Source: Sphingomonadales bacterium (GTDB lineage Bacteria; Bacteroidota; Bacteroidia; Chitinophagales; Chitinophagaceae). Taken from it: DNA of 64,000 nucleotides. The stretch covers positions 217,007 to 281,006 of the forward strand of contig VHBB01000001.1 of the NCBI GenBank assembly GCA_016872155.1. Reading direction: 5' to 3'. The notes under the pieces are model-generated. The model was not told where the DNA came from, did not search any database, and saw nothing but the letters and a program-made list of their open reading frames with translations. Of this stretch, positions 44,678 to 53,200 are shown piece by piece. Each line of letters begins with the position of its first letter. Within the stretch, counting starts at the first letter, position 1. Both the position numbers and the translations under genes were made by a program.

Positions 44678-45985
44678 TTATTTTTTTGCCATCCGCATAT
44701 AATCGAATACCAGCGCGCAGAATGTTTTAACCCCCGGGGGCATGCCGCTGTTGTCTACATAAAAATCGGGGGTATGATGCGGAGGTGCTTTGTTTGGGTC
44801 GTTCCCCTTTGGCATACCTCCCAGTGAGAAAAAGAAAGAAGGGGCTCTGGTACCGTAGTACGAAAAATCTTCGGCACCGGTGACCCAATTAGTCTCTCCC
44901 ACATTGGCGGCGCCCAGCGTACGCTCTATCGTAGGCACCATTTGTTTGACTAGCTCGGGAGTATTATAGGTAACCAGCGTTTTAGTTTCGATCATTACCT
45001 CTGCCGTTGCACCGCTGGCCGCTGCGATCATGGTGGCGGTTTGTTTTATTTTTTCGTGTACGATCTTTTGCATCTCGCTGTCGAGGGTGCGGATCGTTCC
45101 TTTTAGGGTGCAAGATTCAGAAATAATATTTTGTCGCACCCCTCCATTGATCATCCCCACTGTAATAACGACAGGCGCCTTGGTTAGTTCCATCTGGCGA
45201 CTAACGATACTTTGCAAACCATCGATTATTTGAGCGGAGATCTGAATAGGATCAACCCCTCTCCAGGGTTGCGAGCCATGGCTTCCCTTTCCTTTTACTT
45301 TAATAGAGAACCAATCGGCCGCTGCCATAAAGGCGCCGGGTCTGTAAGATACCTTGCCGGCCTCGAGGTCTGAAGAGATATGTATCCCAAAGATCACATC
45401 GACCTTGGGGTTATCCATCACACCTTCTTTGACCATCAGCGGCGCCCCGCCCTCTTCGCCCTCGGGGGCGCCCTCCTCGGCGGGTTGAAAAATAAATTTA
45501 ACACCGCCTTGTAATTGGTCTTTCATAGATGCTAATACTTCGGCCGCCGCCATTAGCATGGCCACGTGCGTATCGTGTCCACACGCGTGCATCACCCCCA
45601 CCTCGTTACCATTATATACAGCTCGCTCTTTAGACGCAAACGAAAGGGGTACGCGCTCCGTAATAGGAAGGGCGTCCATGTCTGCACGCAGACCAACACA
45701 AGGGCCGGGCTTAGCGCCGCGCAACAGACCCACCACTCCTGTTTTGGCAACGCCTTCTGTTACTTCTATGCCGAGCGAACGAAGATGGTCGGCTACCAAG
45801 CGCGCTGTTTTTACCTCGCGGTTGCCCAACTCGGGGTAGCGATGTATCGTTTCTTTCCACTGGTTGGTCTTTTGCTGAATGGCATCGGCCTTAGAAAAAG
45901 CAAGGGCAATAGGGTCTGTTGATTTCTGTGCCTGGCCACTATAAATTACCAGCAGCAAGCAAACAAGGGAGCAAAAACTTTTCAC
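44678..45985 (-). CDS. M20-family metal-dependent amidohydrolase, exported
   Basis: A 435-residue N-acyl-amino-acid or peptide amidohydrolase with signal peptide MKSFCSLVCLLLVIYSGQAQ. Metal and substrate residues: IHRYPELGNREVKTA near 47, GLRADMDALPI near 98, MHACGHDTHVAML near 132, FQPAEEGAPEGEEGG near 165, FGIHISSDLEAG near 198 and GAEDFSYYG near 370. The dimerisation domain (about 215-325) contains SHGSQPWRGVDP. Precedes the beta-lactamase-like gene by 4 nt, suggesting joint action on peptidoglycan-derived or amide substrates, which is an inference. Confidence 0.92.
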   Translation of the reverse strand: MKSFCSLVCLLLVIYSGQAQKSTDPIALAFSKADAIQQKTNQWKETIHRYPELGNREVKTARLVADHLRSLGIEVTEGVAKTGVVGLLRGAKPGPCVGLRADMDALPITERVPLSFASKERAVYNGNEVGVMHACGHDTHVAMLMAAAEVLASMKDQLQGGVKFIFQPAEEGAPEGEEGGAPLMVKEGVMDNPKVDVIFGIHISSDLEAGKVSYRPGAFMAAADWFSIKVKGKGSHGSQPWRGVDPIQISAQIIDGLQSIVSRQMELTKAPVVITVGMINGGVRQNIISESCTLKGTIRTLDSEMQKIVHEKIKQTATMIAAASGATAEVMIETKTLVTYNTPELVKQMVPTIERTLGAANVGETNWVTGAEDFSYYGTRAPSFFFSLGGMPKGNDPNKAPPHHTPDFYVDNSGMPPGVKTFCALVFDYMRMAKK

Positions 45986-46090
45986 GGGTAGACTATTTGG
46001 TGTGAAAATAAGACAATCGCCCCTTTATCGTAAACCGCTTATCGATTCGCTCTTCGTACCCCGCGAATTATTTTATAATTTTAAGGGACC

Positions 46091-47329
46091 ATGCTGCTTA
46101 GACACCTTCCTTTTTTGCGGGCTGTTTTTTGGCACAGCGTTACTGCCTTTGGCGGACCACAGGCCCATGTAGGAATGATGTTGAAAACCTTTGTTCAAAA
46201 AACTCCGTACGTAACCGAAGAAGAGCTAATGGAGTACAATGCTTTTTGTCAGCTGCTGCCCGGCGCCTCGTCTACCCAGACCCTGGCCCTTATCGGATAC
46301 AAAAGAGGTGGGGTGCTATTAGCCTCTCTTACCCTGTTAATCTGGATCTTACCGGCCAGCCTGCTAATGGGGGCATTGTCTTTTTTGCTGGTGGGTCTCG
46401 AAGATCATCCGCAGCAGACGGCCATCTTTCGCTTTATTCCCCCTATGGCGGCCGGGTTTTTGGGCTTCGCCATTCTAAGGATCTTTCCGCTTTCTATTAA
46501 GAATACCATCACCTGGGTCATTATGCTGGTCAGCTTCGCAGCCACCGGTCTTTTATTCGGCAGACCCTGGCTCGTGCCGCTGCTAATTGTGGCGGGTGGA
46601 ATTGCCACCAACTTTAGCATCAAGAGAATTCCGCAAGGCGCCGACAAACCCAAAGCGGTGCGCTGGTGGAATTTCTGGTTGTTTGGGATCATCTTTATCA
46701 TCGCCGGTCTTCTTAGCGAAGCGGCCAGAACCAATAATTGGGCCGAACGAAAACCGATCAACCTTTTTGAGAACACCTACCGAATGGGAAGCTTCGTTTT
46801 TGGAGGCGGACAAGTGTTATTGCCCATGATGTACGAACAGTGGAGCGTGCGACCCGCAGCCGTAAAAGACAATAACCCCAATGCCATCCAAATCGACCAA
46901 GATAAGTTGTACACCGGCATGGGAATCGTGCAAGCTGTACCCGGTCCGGTTTTTTCGTTTGCCTCTTTTACCGGAGGGTTGGCTTTAAAAGATATGGGAC
47001 CCTCCATGCAATTGTTGGGTTGCCTGATCGGCACCATCGCCATTTTTTTACCCAGCGCCCTATTGGTACTTTTCTTTTTTCCAGTATGGCACAATCTAAA
47101 AAAATACGCCGTTGTCTATCGATCGCTCGAGGGAATCAATGCAGCGGTGGTAGGAATTATGATAGCGTCTACTCTTTATATTTCGAGAGACATCTCTCTT
47201 ACCGATGGAAACATCATTAGCAGCATTAACCTGTTGGTGATACTGGCCACGATGTTGCTGTTGCGATTTACAAAACTGTTATCGGCGCTGATCGTGCTGT
47301 TCTGCTTAGCGCTGGGTTATTTCTTATAA
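46091..47329 (+). CDS. chrA: Chromate transporter, ChrA family
   Basis: A 412-residue inner-membrane protein with about ten hydrophobic segments in two homologous CHR halves. Half one has [18 protein letters not shown] and [23 protein letters not shown]; half two has [19 protein letters not shown] and [21 protein letters not shown], the paired GGP/PGP signatures of ChrA. The family exports chromate or related oxyanions by proton antiport, but many members have no proven substrate. The final 13 nt overlap the convergent nadD gene. Confidence 0.93.
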   Translation: MLLRHLPFLRAVFWHSVTAFGGPQAHVGMMLKTFVQKTPYVTEEELMEYNAFCQLLPGASSTQTLALIGYKRGGVLLASLTLLIWILPASLLMGALSFLLVGLEDHPQQTAIFRFIPPMAAGFLGFAILRIFPLSIKNTITWVIMLVSFAATGLLFGRPWLVPLLIVAGGIATNFSIKRIPQGADKPKAVRWWNFWLFGIIFIIAGLLSEAARTNNWAERKPINLFENTYRMGSFVFGGGQVLLPMMYEQWSVRPAAVKDNNPNAIQIDQDKLYTGMGIVQAVPGPVFSFASFTGGLALKDMGPSMQLLGCLIGTIAIFLPSALLVLFFFPVWHNLKKYAVVYRSLEGINAAVVGIMIASTLYISRDISLTDGNIISSINLLVILATMLLLRFTKLLSALIVLFCLALGYFL

Positions 47330-47889
47330 TAGCCCCCTCTTTCTATTTCTTCTATGACCGCTTCGGGCAACATATATCGAATGGATTTTCCATTGGCAAT
47401 ACAAGCGCGTATGTATGTAGAAGAAAGTTGTAGCAGCGGGGCATCGATGAAGGTTGCTTTTGCTCCCAGCAAATTTTCGCTCCCATAGCCCATTCGGGGA
47501 TACACCAGTATCTCATATTCGCCGATCAGGGTTTGATAGTTCTTCCAACGAGATAGGTTTTGAAAACTATCCGCCCCCATAATAATGCGGAACTCGTGTT
47601 GCGGATATTTTTCCTTTAGATAAATAAGGGTGTCGATGGTATACGAGGGTTTGGGTAGCGCAAACTCAATATCGGTGGGCTTAATGCGGGTGTCGTGCTC
47701 AGTGGCCAGCGTTGCCAGGTGTAACCGGTGATACTCATTGAGCAACGTATTCTCATTTTTCAACGGATTTTGAGGAGAGACGACCAGCCAGACCTTTTCG
47801 AGATCGGTCTCGTTGAGTATATAATTACCCACGATCAGGTGACCATTATGAATAGGGTTAAAGGATCCGAAATAAAGACCAATTTTCAT
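47317..47889 (-). CDS. nadD: Nicotinate-nucleotide adenylyltransferase
   Basis: Joins nicotinate mononucleotide and ATP to form NaAD in NAD synthesis. The 190 residues begin with [18 protein letters not shown], the GSFNPxHxGH nucleotide-transferase motif, then [12 protein letters not shown] near 33, [10 protein letters not shown] near 82, [17 protein letters not shown] near 99 and the C-terminal ISSTYIR-type element [21 protein letters not shown] near 155. It follows feoA by 16 nt on the same strand. Other NAD genes in the window are nadA and the pnuC-kinase pair. Confidence 0.95.
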   Translation of the reverse strand: MKIGLYFGSFNPIHNGHLIVGNYILNETDLEKVWLVVSPQNPLKNENTLLNEYHRLHLATLATEHDTRIKPTDIEFALPKPSYTIDTLIYLKEKYPQHEFRIIMGADSFQNLSRWKNYQTLIGEYEILVYPRMGYGSENLLGAKATFIDAPLLQLSSTYIRACIANGKSIRYMLPEAVIEEIERGGYYKK

Positions 47890-47905
47890 TGTAAAAGCTT
47901 GAAAA

Positions 47906-48136
47906 TCAATTTGTTATTTCAATTAAGATCGCATCCGCCTCGTTCAACCGGAGGCTAAGGTGGTATCCGGAAACTGACACCGAAAGAGGATCCCCCAGCG
48001 GGGCCACCTGTTCTACCAATATCGTCTCGCCGGGCACGCAGCCCATTTCCATCAGCTTTAAAAAGATCTCGTTGTTTTGAAACTCCTTGATTGTTCCCGC
48101 CTGGCCCGGCTTTAGCTCTGAGAGACGAATCACCAT
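47906..48136 (-). CDS. feoA: FeoA-domain protein
   Basis: A 76-residue SH3-like protein that supports FeoB: LSELKPGQAGTIKEF near 5, LMEMGCVPGETILVEQVAPLGDPLSV near 28 and the closing strand YHLSLRLNEADAILIE, all typical of FeoA. The ATG at 48136 is preferred to a TTG at 48142. A -7 box lies 18 nt upstream. It is 4 kb from feoB, with several unrelated genes in between. Confidence 0.92.
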   Translation of the reverse strand: MVIRLSELKPGQAGTIKEFQNNEIFLKLMEMGCVPGETILVEQVAPLGDPLSVSVSGYHLSLRLNEADAILIEITN

Positions 48137-48154
48137 GATCAAAATATTATTTTA

Positions 48155-48162
48155 CAAAGCTA
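48155..48162 (-). promoter_or_regulatory. -7 promoter element (TAGCTTTG) of feoA-nadD
   Basis: Exact TAnnTTTG on the minus strand, 18 nt from the feoA start codon. Confidence 0.6.
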
Positions 48163-48198
48163 CCCTTGTTGGGTGGTATTTCTTTACGATTTTTGATA

Positions 48199-48684
48199 AT
48201 GATGCGCTCAGGATCAAAAGTTTATTTCTTCTTCGAAAAAAGGGGATTCACCCTTTCTAGCAGAGCCTTGCTAAAGGGCTTTATTGAAAAGCTGTTTAAA
48301 AAAGAAAAAACCTTGCTGGGGTGCGTCAACTATGTCTTTTGCTCCGACAAAAGACTGCTCGAGATCAATAAAACATATCTAAAACACGATTATTACACCG
48401 ATATCATCAGTTTTGACCTCTCTTCCGGACCTCAAAAGGTGGCCGAGATCTATATTAGCATCGATCGGGTCAGAGAAAACGCAAAAAACTTGGGTGTTTC
48501 ATTCAAAAACGAGCTTCACCGGGTAATTTTTCATGGGGCGCTGCATATCTGTGGGTATAAAGACAAAACCGGTACCCAAAAAAAGGCCATGCGAATAAAA
48601 GAAGAGCAATGCCTCACAGCCTATGGGATTGTTCCACGTGGAACGAAGTATTCGCCCCGACCACAGGCTCGCCGTTTCGCGTGA
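48199..48684 (+). CDS. ybeY: Endoribonuclease YbeY (16S rRNA maturation)
   Basis: Metal-dependent RNase for rRNA processing and ribosome quality control. From the double ATG (48199/48202) it has about 161 residues. Signature regions: EINKTYLKHDYYTDIISFDL near 56 and the zinc site FHGALHICGYKDKT near 113. The usual third ligand (His in GYDH) is replaced by Lys-Asp, a variant I believe is common in Bacteroidota. After the domain end (about residue 143, CLTAYG) a 17-residue basic tail VPRGTKYSPRPQARRFA is encoded by DNA carrying two parS-like palindromes, so the tail may be a by-product of those sites. Confidence 0.9.
   Translation: MMRSGSKVYFFFEKRGFTLSSRALLKGFIEKLFKKEKTLLGCVNYVFCSDKRLLEINKTYLKHDYYTDIISFDLSSGPQKVAEIYISIDRVRENAKNLGVSFKNELHRVIFHGALHICGYKDKTGTQKKAMRIKEEQCLTAYGIVPRGTKYSPRPQARRFA
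48630..48645. promoter_or_regulatory. parS-like site 1
   Basis: TGTTCCACGTGGAACG matches the ParB-binding consensus TGTTNCACGTGNAACA at 15 of 16 positions; the inner 14 bases are a perfect palindrome. It lies inside the 3' end of ybeY, 123 bp before mnmG. Confidence 0.65.
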
Positions 48685-48688
48685 AACA
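48673..48688. promoter_or_regulatory. parS-like site 2
   Basis: CGTTTCGCGTGAAACA matches TGTTTCACGTGAAACA at 14 of 16 positions and includes the ybeY stop codon. Its centre is 43 bp from that of site 1, about four helical turns. Confidence 0.5.
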
Positions 48689-48753
48689 CAAGCCCTGGAG
48701 CTGATCCACCCTCCGCTATTCAGATTGCCCCCTCTCTATAGGAACTATAGCTA

Positions 48754-48761
48754 TATCTTTG
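48754..48761 (+). promoter_or_regulatory. -7 promoter element (TATCTTTG) of mnmG
   Basis: Exact TAnnTTTG ending 6 nt before the mnmG ATG. Transcription would begin at about the start codon, so the message may be leaderless. Confidence 0.55.
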
Positions 48762-48767
48762 CAGCGC

Positions 48768-50630
48768 ATGTTTAAAGAATATGATGTAATCGTGGTGGGG
48801 GCTGGTCACGCCGGCTGTGAGGCGGCCGCGGCAGCAGCCAATATGGGCTCTTCTACCCTATTGATTACCATGAACATGCAAACCATTGCCCAAATGAGCT
48901 GTAATCCGGCTATGGGGGGTATCGCAAAAGGTCAGATTGTAAGAGAGATCGACGCCCTCGGGGGATATTCCGGCATTGTTACCGACCTATCCACGATTCA
49001 GTTTAGAATGCTTAACCGAAGCAAGGGTCCGGCCATGTGGAGCCCGCGGGCACAAAACGACCGGATGCTGTTTCACCTAAAGTGGAGAGAAATGCTCGAA
49101 AACACCAAGGGTCTTGATTTTTACCAAGACATGGTGGTGGGGCTTCTCATCAAGGGCGGTTATTGCTATGGTGTAAAAACAGGCCTGGGCCACGAAATAA
49201 AGGCCAAGTCGGTGGTACTGACCAATGGGACCTTTTTAAACGGTATTGTACATATTGGAGAAAAGAATTTCGGGGGCGGAAGAATGGCCGAAAAGGCTGC
49301 CACAGGTATTACAGAACAGCTTGTAAATCATGGATTTGAGAGTGATCGGCTGAAGACGGGCACTCCCCCGCGTATCGATGGAAGAAGCCTCGATTATTCT
49401 AAGATGGAGGAGCAACCCGGCGATCAGGAGATCAGCGGTTTTTCATATACGAATACTCCAAAACCAAAAGAACAAAGAAGCTGCTGGATCGCCTACACCA
49501 ATAATGAAGTGCACGACACGCTCAAGGGCGGCTTTGACCGAAGCCCCATGTTTGCCGGTAGAATTGATGGGGTTGGCCCCCGCTACTGCCCTAGTATAGA
49601 AGACAAGATCAACCGTTTTGCAGAAAGAGATCGGCATCAGCTCTTTATTGAGCCCGAAGGTTGGAACACAGTCGAGATCTATGTAAACGGATTTTCCACC
49701 TCGCTTCCGGAAGAAATTCAATACGACGCTCTTCGTAAAATTTGTGGTTTTGAAAATGTTAAGATGTTCAGGCCGGGCTATGCGATAGAATACGACTTTT
49801 TTCCGCCCACCCAGCTCACCTACTCGCTCGAAACAAAGCTAATCAAGCGTCTTTTCTTTGCCGGCCAGATCAATGGCACGACCGGGTACGAAGAAGCGGC
49901 CTGCCAGGGATTGATGGCGGGAATCAACGCGCACCGAGCAGCAATCAATCTCGAGCCCGTTGTTTTAAAAAGAAGCGAAGCGTATATCGGCGTTCTTATA
50001 GACGATCTTATCAGCAAGGGAACGCAGGAGCCCTATCGCATGTTTACTTCGCGGGCCGAGTTTAGAACGTTGCTTCGCCAAGACAATGCTGATTTACGGC
50101 TGACCGAATTGAGTGTTGGATGGGGTCTCGCAACAACAGAAAGAAGCGATCAGGTAAAAAAGAAAAAAGAAGAGGTAGAGGCCATAAAAAAAATATTGTT
50201 CGCCTTGTCGCTCGAGCCACAAGAGGTAAACCAATGGTTGCAGTCGCTACATGCAGCGCCGATTGCAGAAAAACAAAAAGCACAAAAGATCTTATTGCGA
50301 CCCGACGTGTCGCTAAACGATCTTGCGAATTCTGTACAAAAAGTTGGCGAAGCACTCAAGCGTTTTAGCGCAGAGAGTATTGAACAAGCGTCCATTCAAA
50401 TAAAGTACGAGGTGTATATAGAAAAAGAAAGAGAGCTCGTACAACGCATGGCACAACTCGAAGAGCTGGAGATTCCTGAAACGTTTGATTATGGAAAACT
50501 TTCCTCGCTTGGTAACGAAGCGAGAGAGAAGCTCATCAAGATAAAACCCAGAACGCTCGGGCAAGCCAGCCGTATATCCGGAATCAACCCCAGCGATGTG
50601 CAGATCTTGATGGTATACATGGGTCGTTAA
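48768..50630 (+). CDS. mnmG: tRNA uridine-5-carboxymethylaminomethyl modification enzyme MnmG
   Basis: FAD-dependent subunit that, with MnmE, installs cmnm5 at wobble U34. The 620 residues start MFKEYDVIVVGAGHAGCEAA (dinucleotide-binding GxGxxG), followed by CNPAMGGIAKGQIVREIDALGG near 45, LNRSKGPAMWSPRAQNDR near 83, the GidA signatures LKTGTPPRIDGRS near 200 and PGYAIEYDFFPPTQL near 330, then GQINGTTGYEEAACQGL near 365. The C-terminal helical domain (about 480-620) ends with RISGINPSDVQILMVYM. The ATG at 48768 is chosen over TTG 48759, which is in the promoter. mnmG (gidA) is a classic neighbour of oriC. The stop shares TTAA with the convergent SET-fusion gene. Confidence 0.97.
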   Translation: MFKEYDVIVVGAGHAGCEAAAAAANMGSSTLLITMNMQTIAQMSCNPAMGGIAKGQIVREIDALGGYSGIVTDLSTIQFRMLNRSKGPAMWSPRAQNDRMLFHLKWREMLENTKGLDFYQDMVVGLLIKGGYCYGVKTGLGHEIKAKSVVLTNGTFLNGIVHIGEKNFGGGRMAEKAATGITEQLVNHGFESDRLKTGTPPRIDGRSLDYSKMEEQPGDQEISGFSYTNTPKPKEQRSCWIAYTNNEVHDTLKGGFDRSPMFAGRIDGVGPRYCPSIEDKINRFAERDRHQLFIEPEGWNTVEIYVNGFSTSLPEEIQYDALRKICGFENVKMFRPGYAIEYDFFPPTQLTYSLETKLIKRLFFAGQINGTTGYEEAACQGLMAGINAHRAAINLEPVVLKRSEAYIGVLIDDLISKGTQEPYRMFTSRAEFRTLLRQDNADLRLTELSVGWGLATTERSDQVKKKKEEVEAIKKILFALSLEPQEVNQWLQSLHAAPIAEKQKAQKILLRPDVSLNDLANSVQKVGEALKRFSAESIEQASIQIKYEVYIEKERELVQRMAQLEELEIPETFDYGKLSSLGNEAREKLIKIKPRTLGQASRISGINPSDVQILMVYMGR

Positions 50631-52060
50631 CCGTCCGTTTTTCGCAGCTGCTCCCTTTTTGTAAGTGTATTCCCTTCGGGTCCGCTTATCGTGCCGCGGC
50701 ATTTGCTGCTGCCGCACTGGCAAGCAAAGGGCTCCATACGCGGGTCCAAAAAAGTCGCATAGTCGAGGGTAAGTTCCTCGTGGGCAAAAACCGCTCGCGT
50801 GGTACAAACGTTTAATCCATCAAACACGGTGTTGGCGTCGCAACTGTGGTTTTGCGGTGCCCAGGTAGCGGGGTCTTCGTCCCAAAGCGCAAACACCTCT
50901 TCGCTAATCGGATAAGCGTAGCGTCTAAATTGAAGTTGTTGTTTCGCATTCCAACAACTATCGATATAGTGTTTGGTAACCAGGCGCTGCGCCCGTTCTT
51001 CGCCCACATAAATAATTTCGCCCACAGCCAAGTGGCGGCTGGCATAAATGCCATACCCGGCTATTGAATCTCCTTTTACATAAAAAGGTTTTTGTTTTCG
51101 TTGATGACGGGCAATGCCTTCGTTGATGATCTGTTCTAAAAATCCGCGCTTGCCGGCCCTATCAAAATTGAGTATATGATCGGCGGAGCCTTCGTATCCA
51201 TCCTCGTAAAAAACAGAGCAGGTTAGATTCATCTCTAAAAAATATACCTGTCCTTCATTGTTTACCCGAAAGTCCAATCGGCCATATCCCATGCATCCGG
51301 CTGTAATAAATATTTTCTCGCTCGCTGCACGCAATTCTGCTTCGAGGGCGGGGTCATTACAAGGAATATTAGAAGCGGGGTGTAACGATGATGTTTTTAA
51401 TGCATAGGTTTTAAACGCGTCTCCTGCCGGAAAAACATATTCGACGGGTTTATAGGTGGTGCAGGTGCCCGGTGTAACGCCGGCTGCAACGAGTACCGTA
51501 AACTCGCGGCCCTCTATGTACTCTTCTACCAACAGGCGATCAAAATCGGCAAGCAGGGTCTTGCATTTTTTTTCGAGGGCCCCTTTGTCGCGCACCAGAG
51601 AGTCTCTTTCTACCCCCAGGCTGTCTCCGGCGTAGGCGGGCTTAACAAAAAGCGGAAACCGAAGCGAAACGGCCGCTTCTTCGAGATCGGCCATATCGGT
51701 TATGGCTCTATAGGCAGGGGTGCGCACCTCTTCGCAATACGAGACATACTTCATGACCTCTTTGGGAACATCGTAGATGCGAGACGGTGGGCCGGTAAAC
51801 GGAAGATTGAGCGTTTCCAGTGCGTAGATCACATCGACACCCGGCACCTCCCAATCGGGGTATCCCTCACAGAGATTTACAAAAATATCGTACTGCTTTT
51901 TAGAGAGGGTGCGCAGTTGTTTGTGTGTGGTAAGCTTATTTAAAAAAACATGGTCTACCGTAGCCTCGGGTAATAGTGGCGAGAGGTTGCGAGGCGGATC
52001 ATAATTTTTGTAATCCACCCCGGTCGTAGAATAGTCGGGTTGCAAGACACAGACTCTCAC
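50627..52060 (-). CDS. Fusion of ATP-grasp ligase and SET methyltransferase domains
   Basis: A 477-residue two-domain protein. Residues 1-315 are a D-Ala-D-Ala-ligase-like ATP-grasp: VNLCEGYPDWEVPGVD near 61, ATP-binding Lys140 in LFVKPAYAGDSLGV, LLVEEYIEGREFTVLV near 176, and metal ligands in GRLDFR near 260 and FLEMN (Glu276, Asn278). Residues about 325-460 form a SET domain: GYGIYASR (335-342), NHSCDAN (404-410), ELTLDY (429-434, catalytic Tyr434) and a post-SET CxC...C zinc site at 447, 449 and 454. ATP-grasp enzymes of this kind form amide bonds; SET domains methylate lysine. The GTG start overlaps the preceding stop as TAGTG, so translation is coupled. Target unknown. Confidence 0.88.
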   Translation of the reverse strand: MRVCVLQPDYSTTGVDYKNYDPPRNLSPLLPEATVDHVFLNKLTTHKQLRTLSKKQYDIFVNLCEGYPDWEVPGVDVIYALETLNLPFTGPPSRIYDVPKEVMKYVSYCEEVRTPAYRAITDMADLEEAAVSLRFPLFVKPAYAGDSLGVERDSLVRDKGALEKKCKTLLADFDRLLVEEYIEGREFTVLVAAGVTPGTCTTYKPVEYVFPAGDAFKTYALKTSSLHPASNIPCNDPALEAELRAASEKIFITAGCMGYGRLDFRVNNEGQVYFLEMNLTCSVFYEDGYEGSADHILNFDRAGKRGFLEQIINEGIARHQRKQKPFYVKGDSIAGYGIYASRHLAVGEIIYVGEERAQRLVTKHYIDSCWNAKQQLQFRRYAYPISEEVFALWDEDPATWAPQNHSCDANTVFDGLNVCTTRAVFAHEELTLDYATFLDPRMEPFACQCGSSKCRGTISGPEGNTLTKREQLRKTDG

Positions 52061-53196
52061 TAAACAGCTTTTGCTTTTTTGTTTTTGACGGCCTGTGGCG
52101 TTTCGGCTCTTGTAATGGCATCAAACAAGATGGCCTCAATAATTTTTGAATAGCCAATCTTTGATGCTTTGATAATGGCGCCGATCGACGTGTAATTCTC
52201 GTCTTCGCTGAGCCCACACTGGGCGTTGGCCTCAAGAACATAAAGTCGACCCGAATCTATGTCTTGTCGTATGTCGATTCGCGTGTACCCTCTGCCGCCA
52301 AGGGCCGCGTAGGCTTCGAGACTGAGTTGTTGCAGTTTTTTTCTTAGCGACGCCCTAACGGGTCCATACTCGTAGAAGTTTTCGTTTTGCGGCATGGGGC
52401 TTTCGTCCTCGTAGATTTCCCAAAGCCGATCGAACGATAAAAATCGTTCGTTGTCGGGCAGCGATGGGTGAAAGAGTCTTTCGACGGGCTCGTATACCCG
52501 GCAATGGTCGGGGTAATTAGAAGAGCCGGTAATAAAGGTGGTAAACTCGGGCCCTTTTATATATTTTTCTACAAATAGCCCGTCACCCAACAGATTCCAT
52601 CCGCGGTACCCCGACGCCAGCTCTTTTACGCGGTGCTGCAACTCTTCTTCGTTATTGATAACATTTTTTATGGAAACCCCCATGCTGCCCCCCGATACGG
52701 CGGGCTTAATAATAAGCGGGGTGCCGATCTGTTCGCAAACGCCTTTTAGCGAAGCGGGTCTTCCGCTAATGAGCTTCCAGGGTGCGGTAGAAACGCCGGC
52801 CTTGTCGAAGGCGCGCTTCATAGGTATTTTAGAGGTGGTAATGTTATAAAAATGCTGGTCCGAACCAGTATAGACCAACCCCTCTTCTTGTAGGGCGTCG
52901 ATTACCGAAACGCCGGGTACCCCATTTACCTCATCGCCATCACAAAGATTAAGCACCAGCGGGCGGCGCCCGTTGTTGGTTTGTGCAATCCGAGCCACCG
53001 TGTTGCGCATATTCTTTATGGTAACGGGTGTCCAGGTCCAGGAAAGTCCCAGTTCGTCAAATACGACCTTGTACTCGTTGATGCTATGCGTAAAGTCGTA
53101 ATAGTGCGAAAGGTTGGGGTCGTTGGTCTCTAGCTCGGGGGCCAATACCCAAACATGAAATGCAGAAAGTGGAGTGGTGGGGTTGGTGCGCTTCAT
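52060..53196 (-). CDS. D-Ala-D-Ala-ligase-like ATP-grasp protein
   Basis: A 378-residue single-domain ATP-grasp. Features: VLNLCDGDEVNGVPGVSVIDAL near 81-102 (as in the fusion partner), Lys164 in LIIKPAVSGGSMGVSI, LFVEKYIKGPEFTTFI near 207, Asp308 in YTRIDIR and metal ligands Glu322 and Asn324 in LEANAQCG. The glycine-rich loop (SGGSMG) and terminal LEANAQ resemble D-alanine-D-alanine ligase, but the genomic partners are SET proteins, not cell-wall genes, and a paralogous ATP-grasp is fused to SET immediately downstream. It lies 4 nt after the SET gene and overlaps the fusion gene by 1 nt. Predicted to ligate an amino acid or peptide to an unknown acceptor. Confidence 0.87.
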   Translation of the reverse strand: MKRTNPTTPLSAFHVWVLAPELETNDPNLSHYYDFTHSINEYKVVFDELGLSWTWTPVTIKNMRNTVARIAQTNNGRRPLVLNLCDGDEVNGVPGVSVIDALQEEGLVYTGSDQHFYNITTSKIPMKRAFDKAGVSTAPWKLISGRPASLKGVCEQIGTPLIIKPAVSGGSMGVSIKNVINNEEELQHRVKELASGYRGWNLLGDGLFVEKYIKGPEFTTFITGSSNYPDHCRVYEPVERLFHPSLPDNERFLSFDRLWEIYEDESPMPQNENFYEYGPVRASLRKKLQQLSLEAYAALGGRGYTRIDIRQDIDSGRLYVLEANAQCGLSEDENYTSIGAIIKASKIGYSKIIEAILFDAITRAETPQAVKNKKAKAV

Positions 53197-53200
53197 GCAA

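Noticed and set aside
52060-53196. ddl (D-Ala-D-Ala ligase for cell-wall synthesis)
   Set aside because: The fold fits, but it is embedded with SET genes, has a fused paralogue next door and no mur neighbours, so a housekeeping Ddl role is unlikely.
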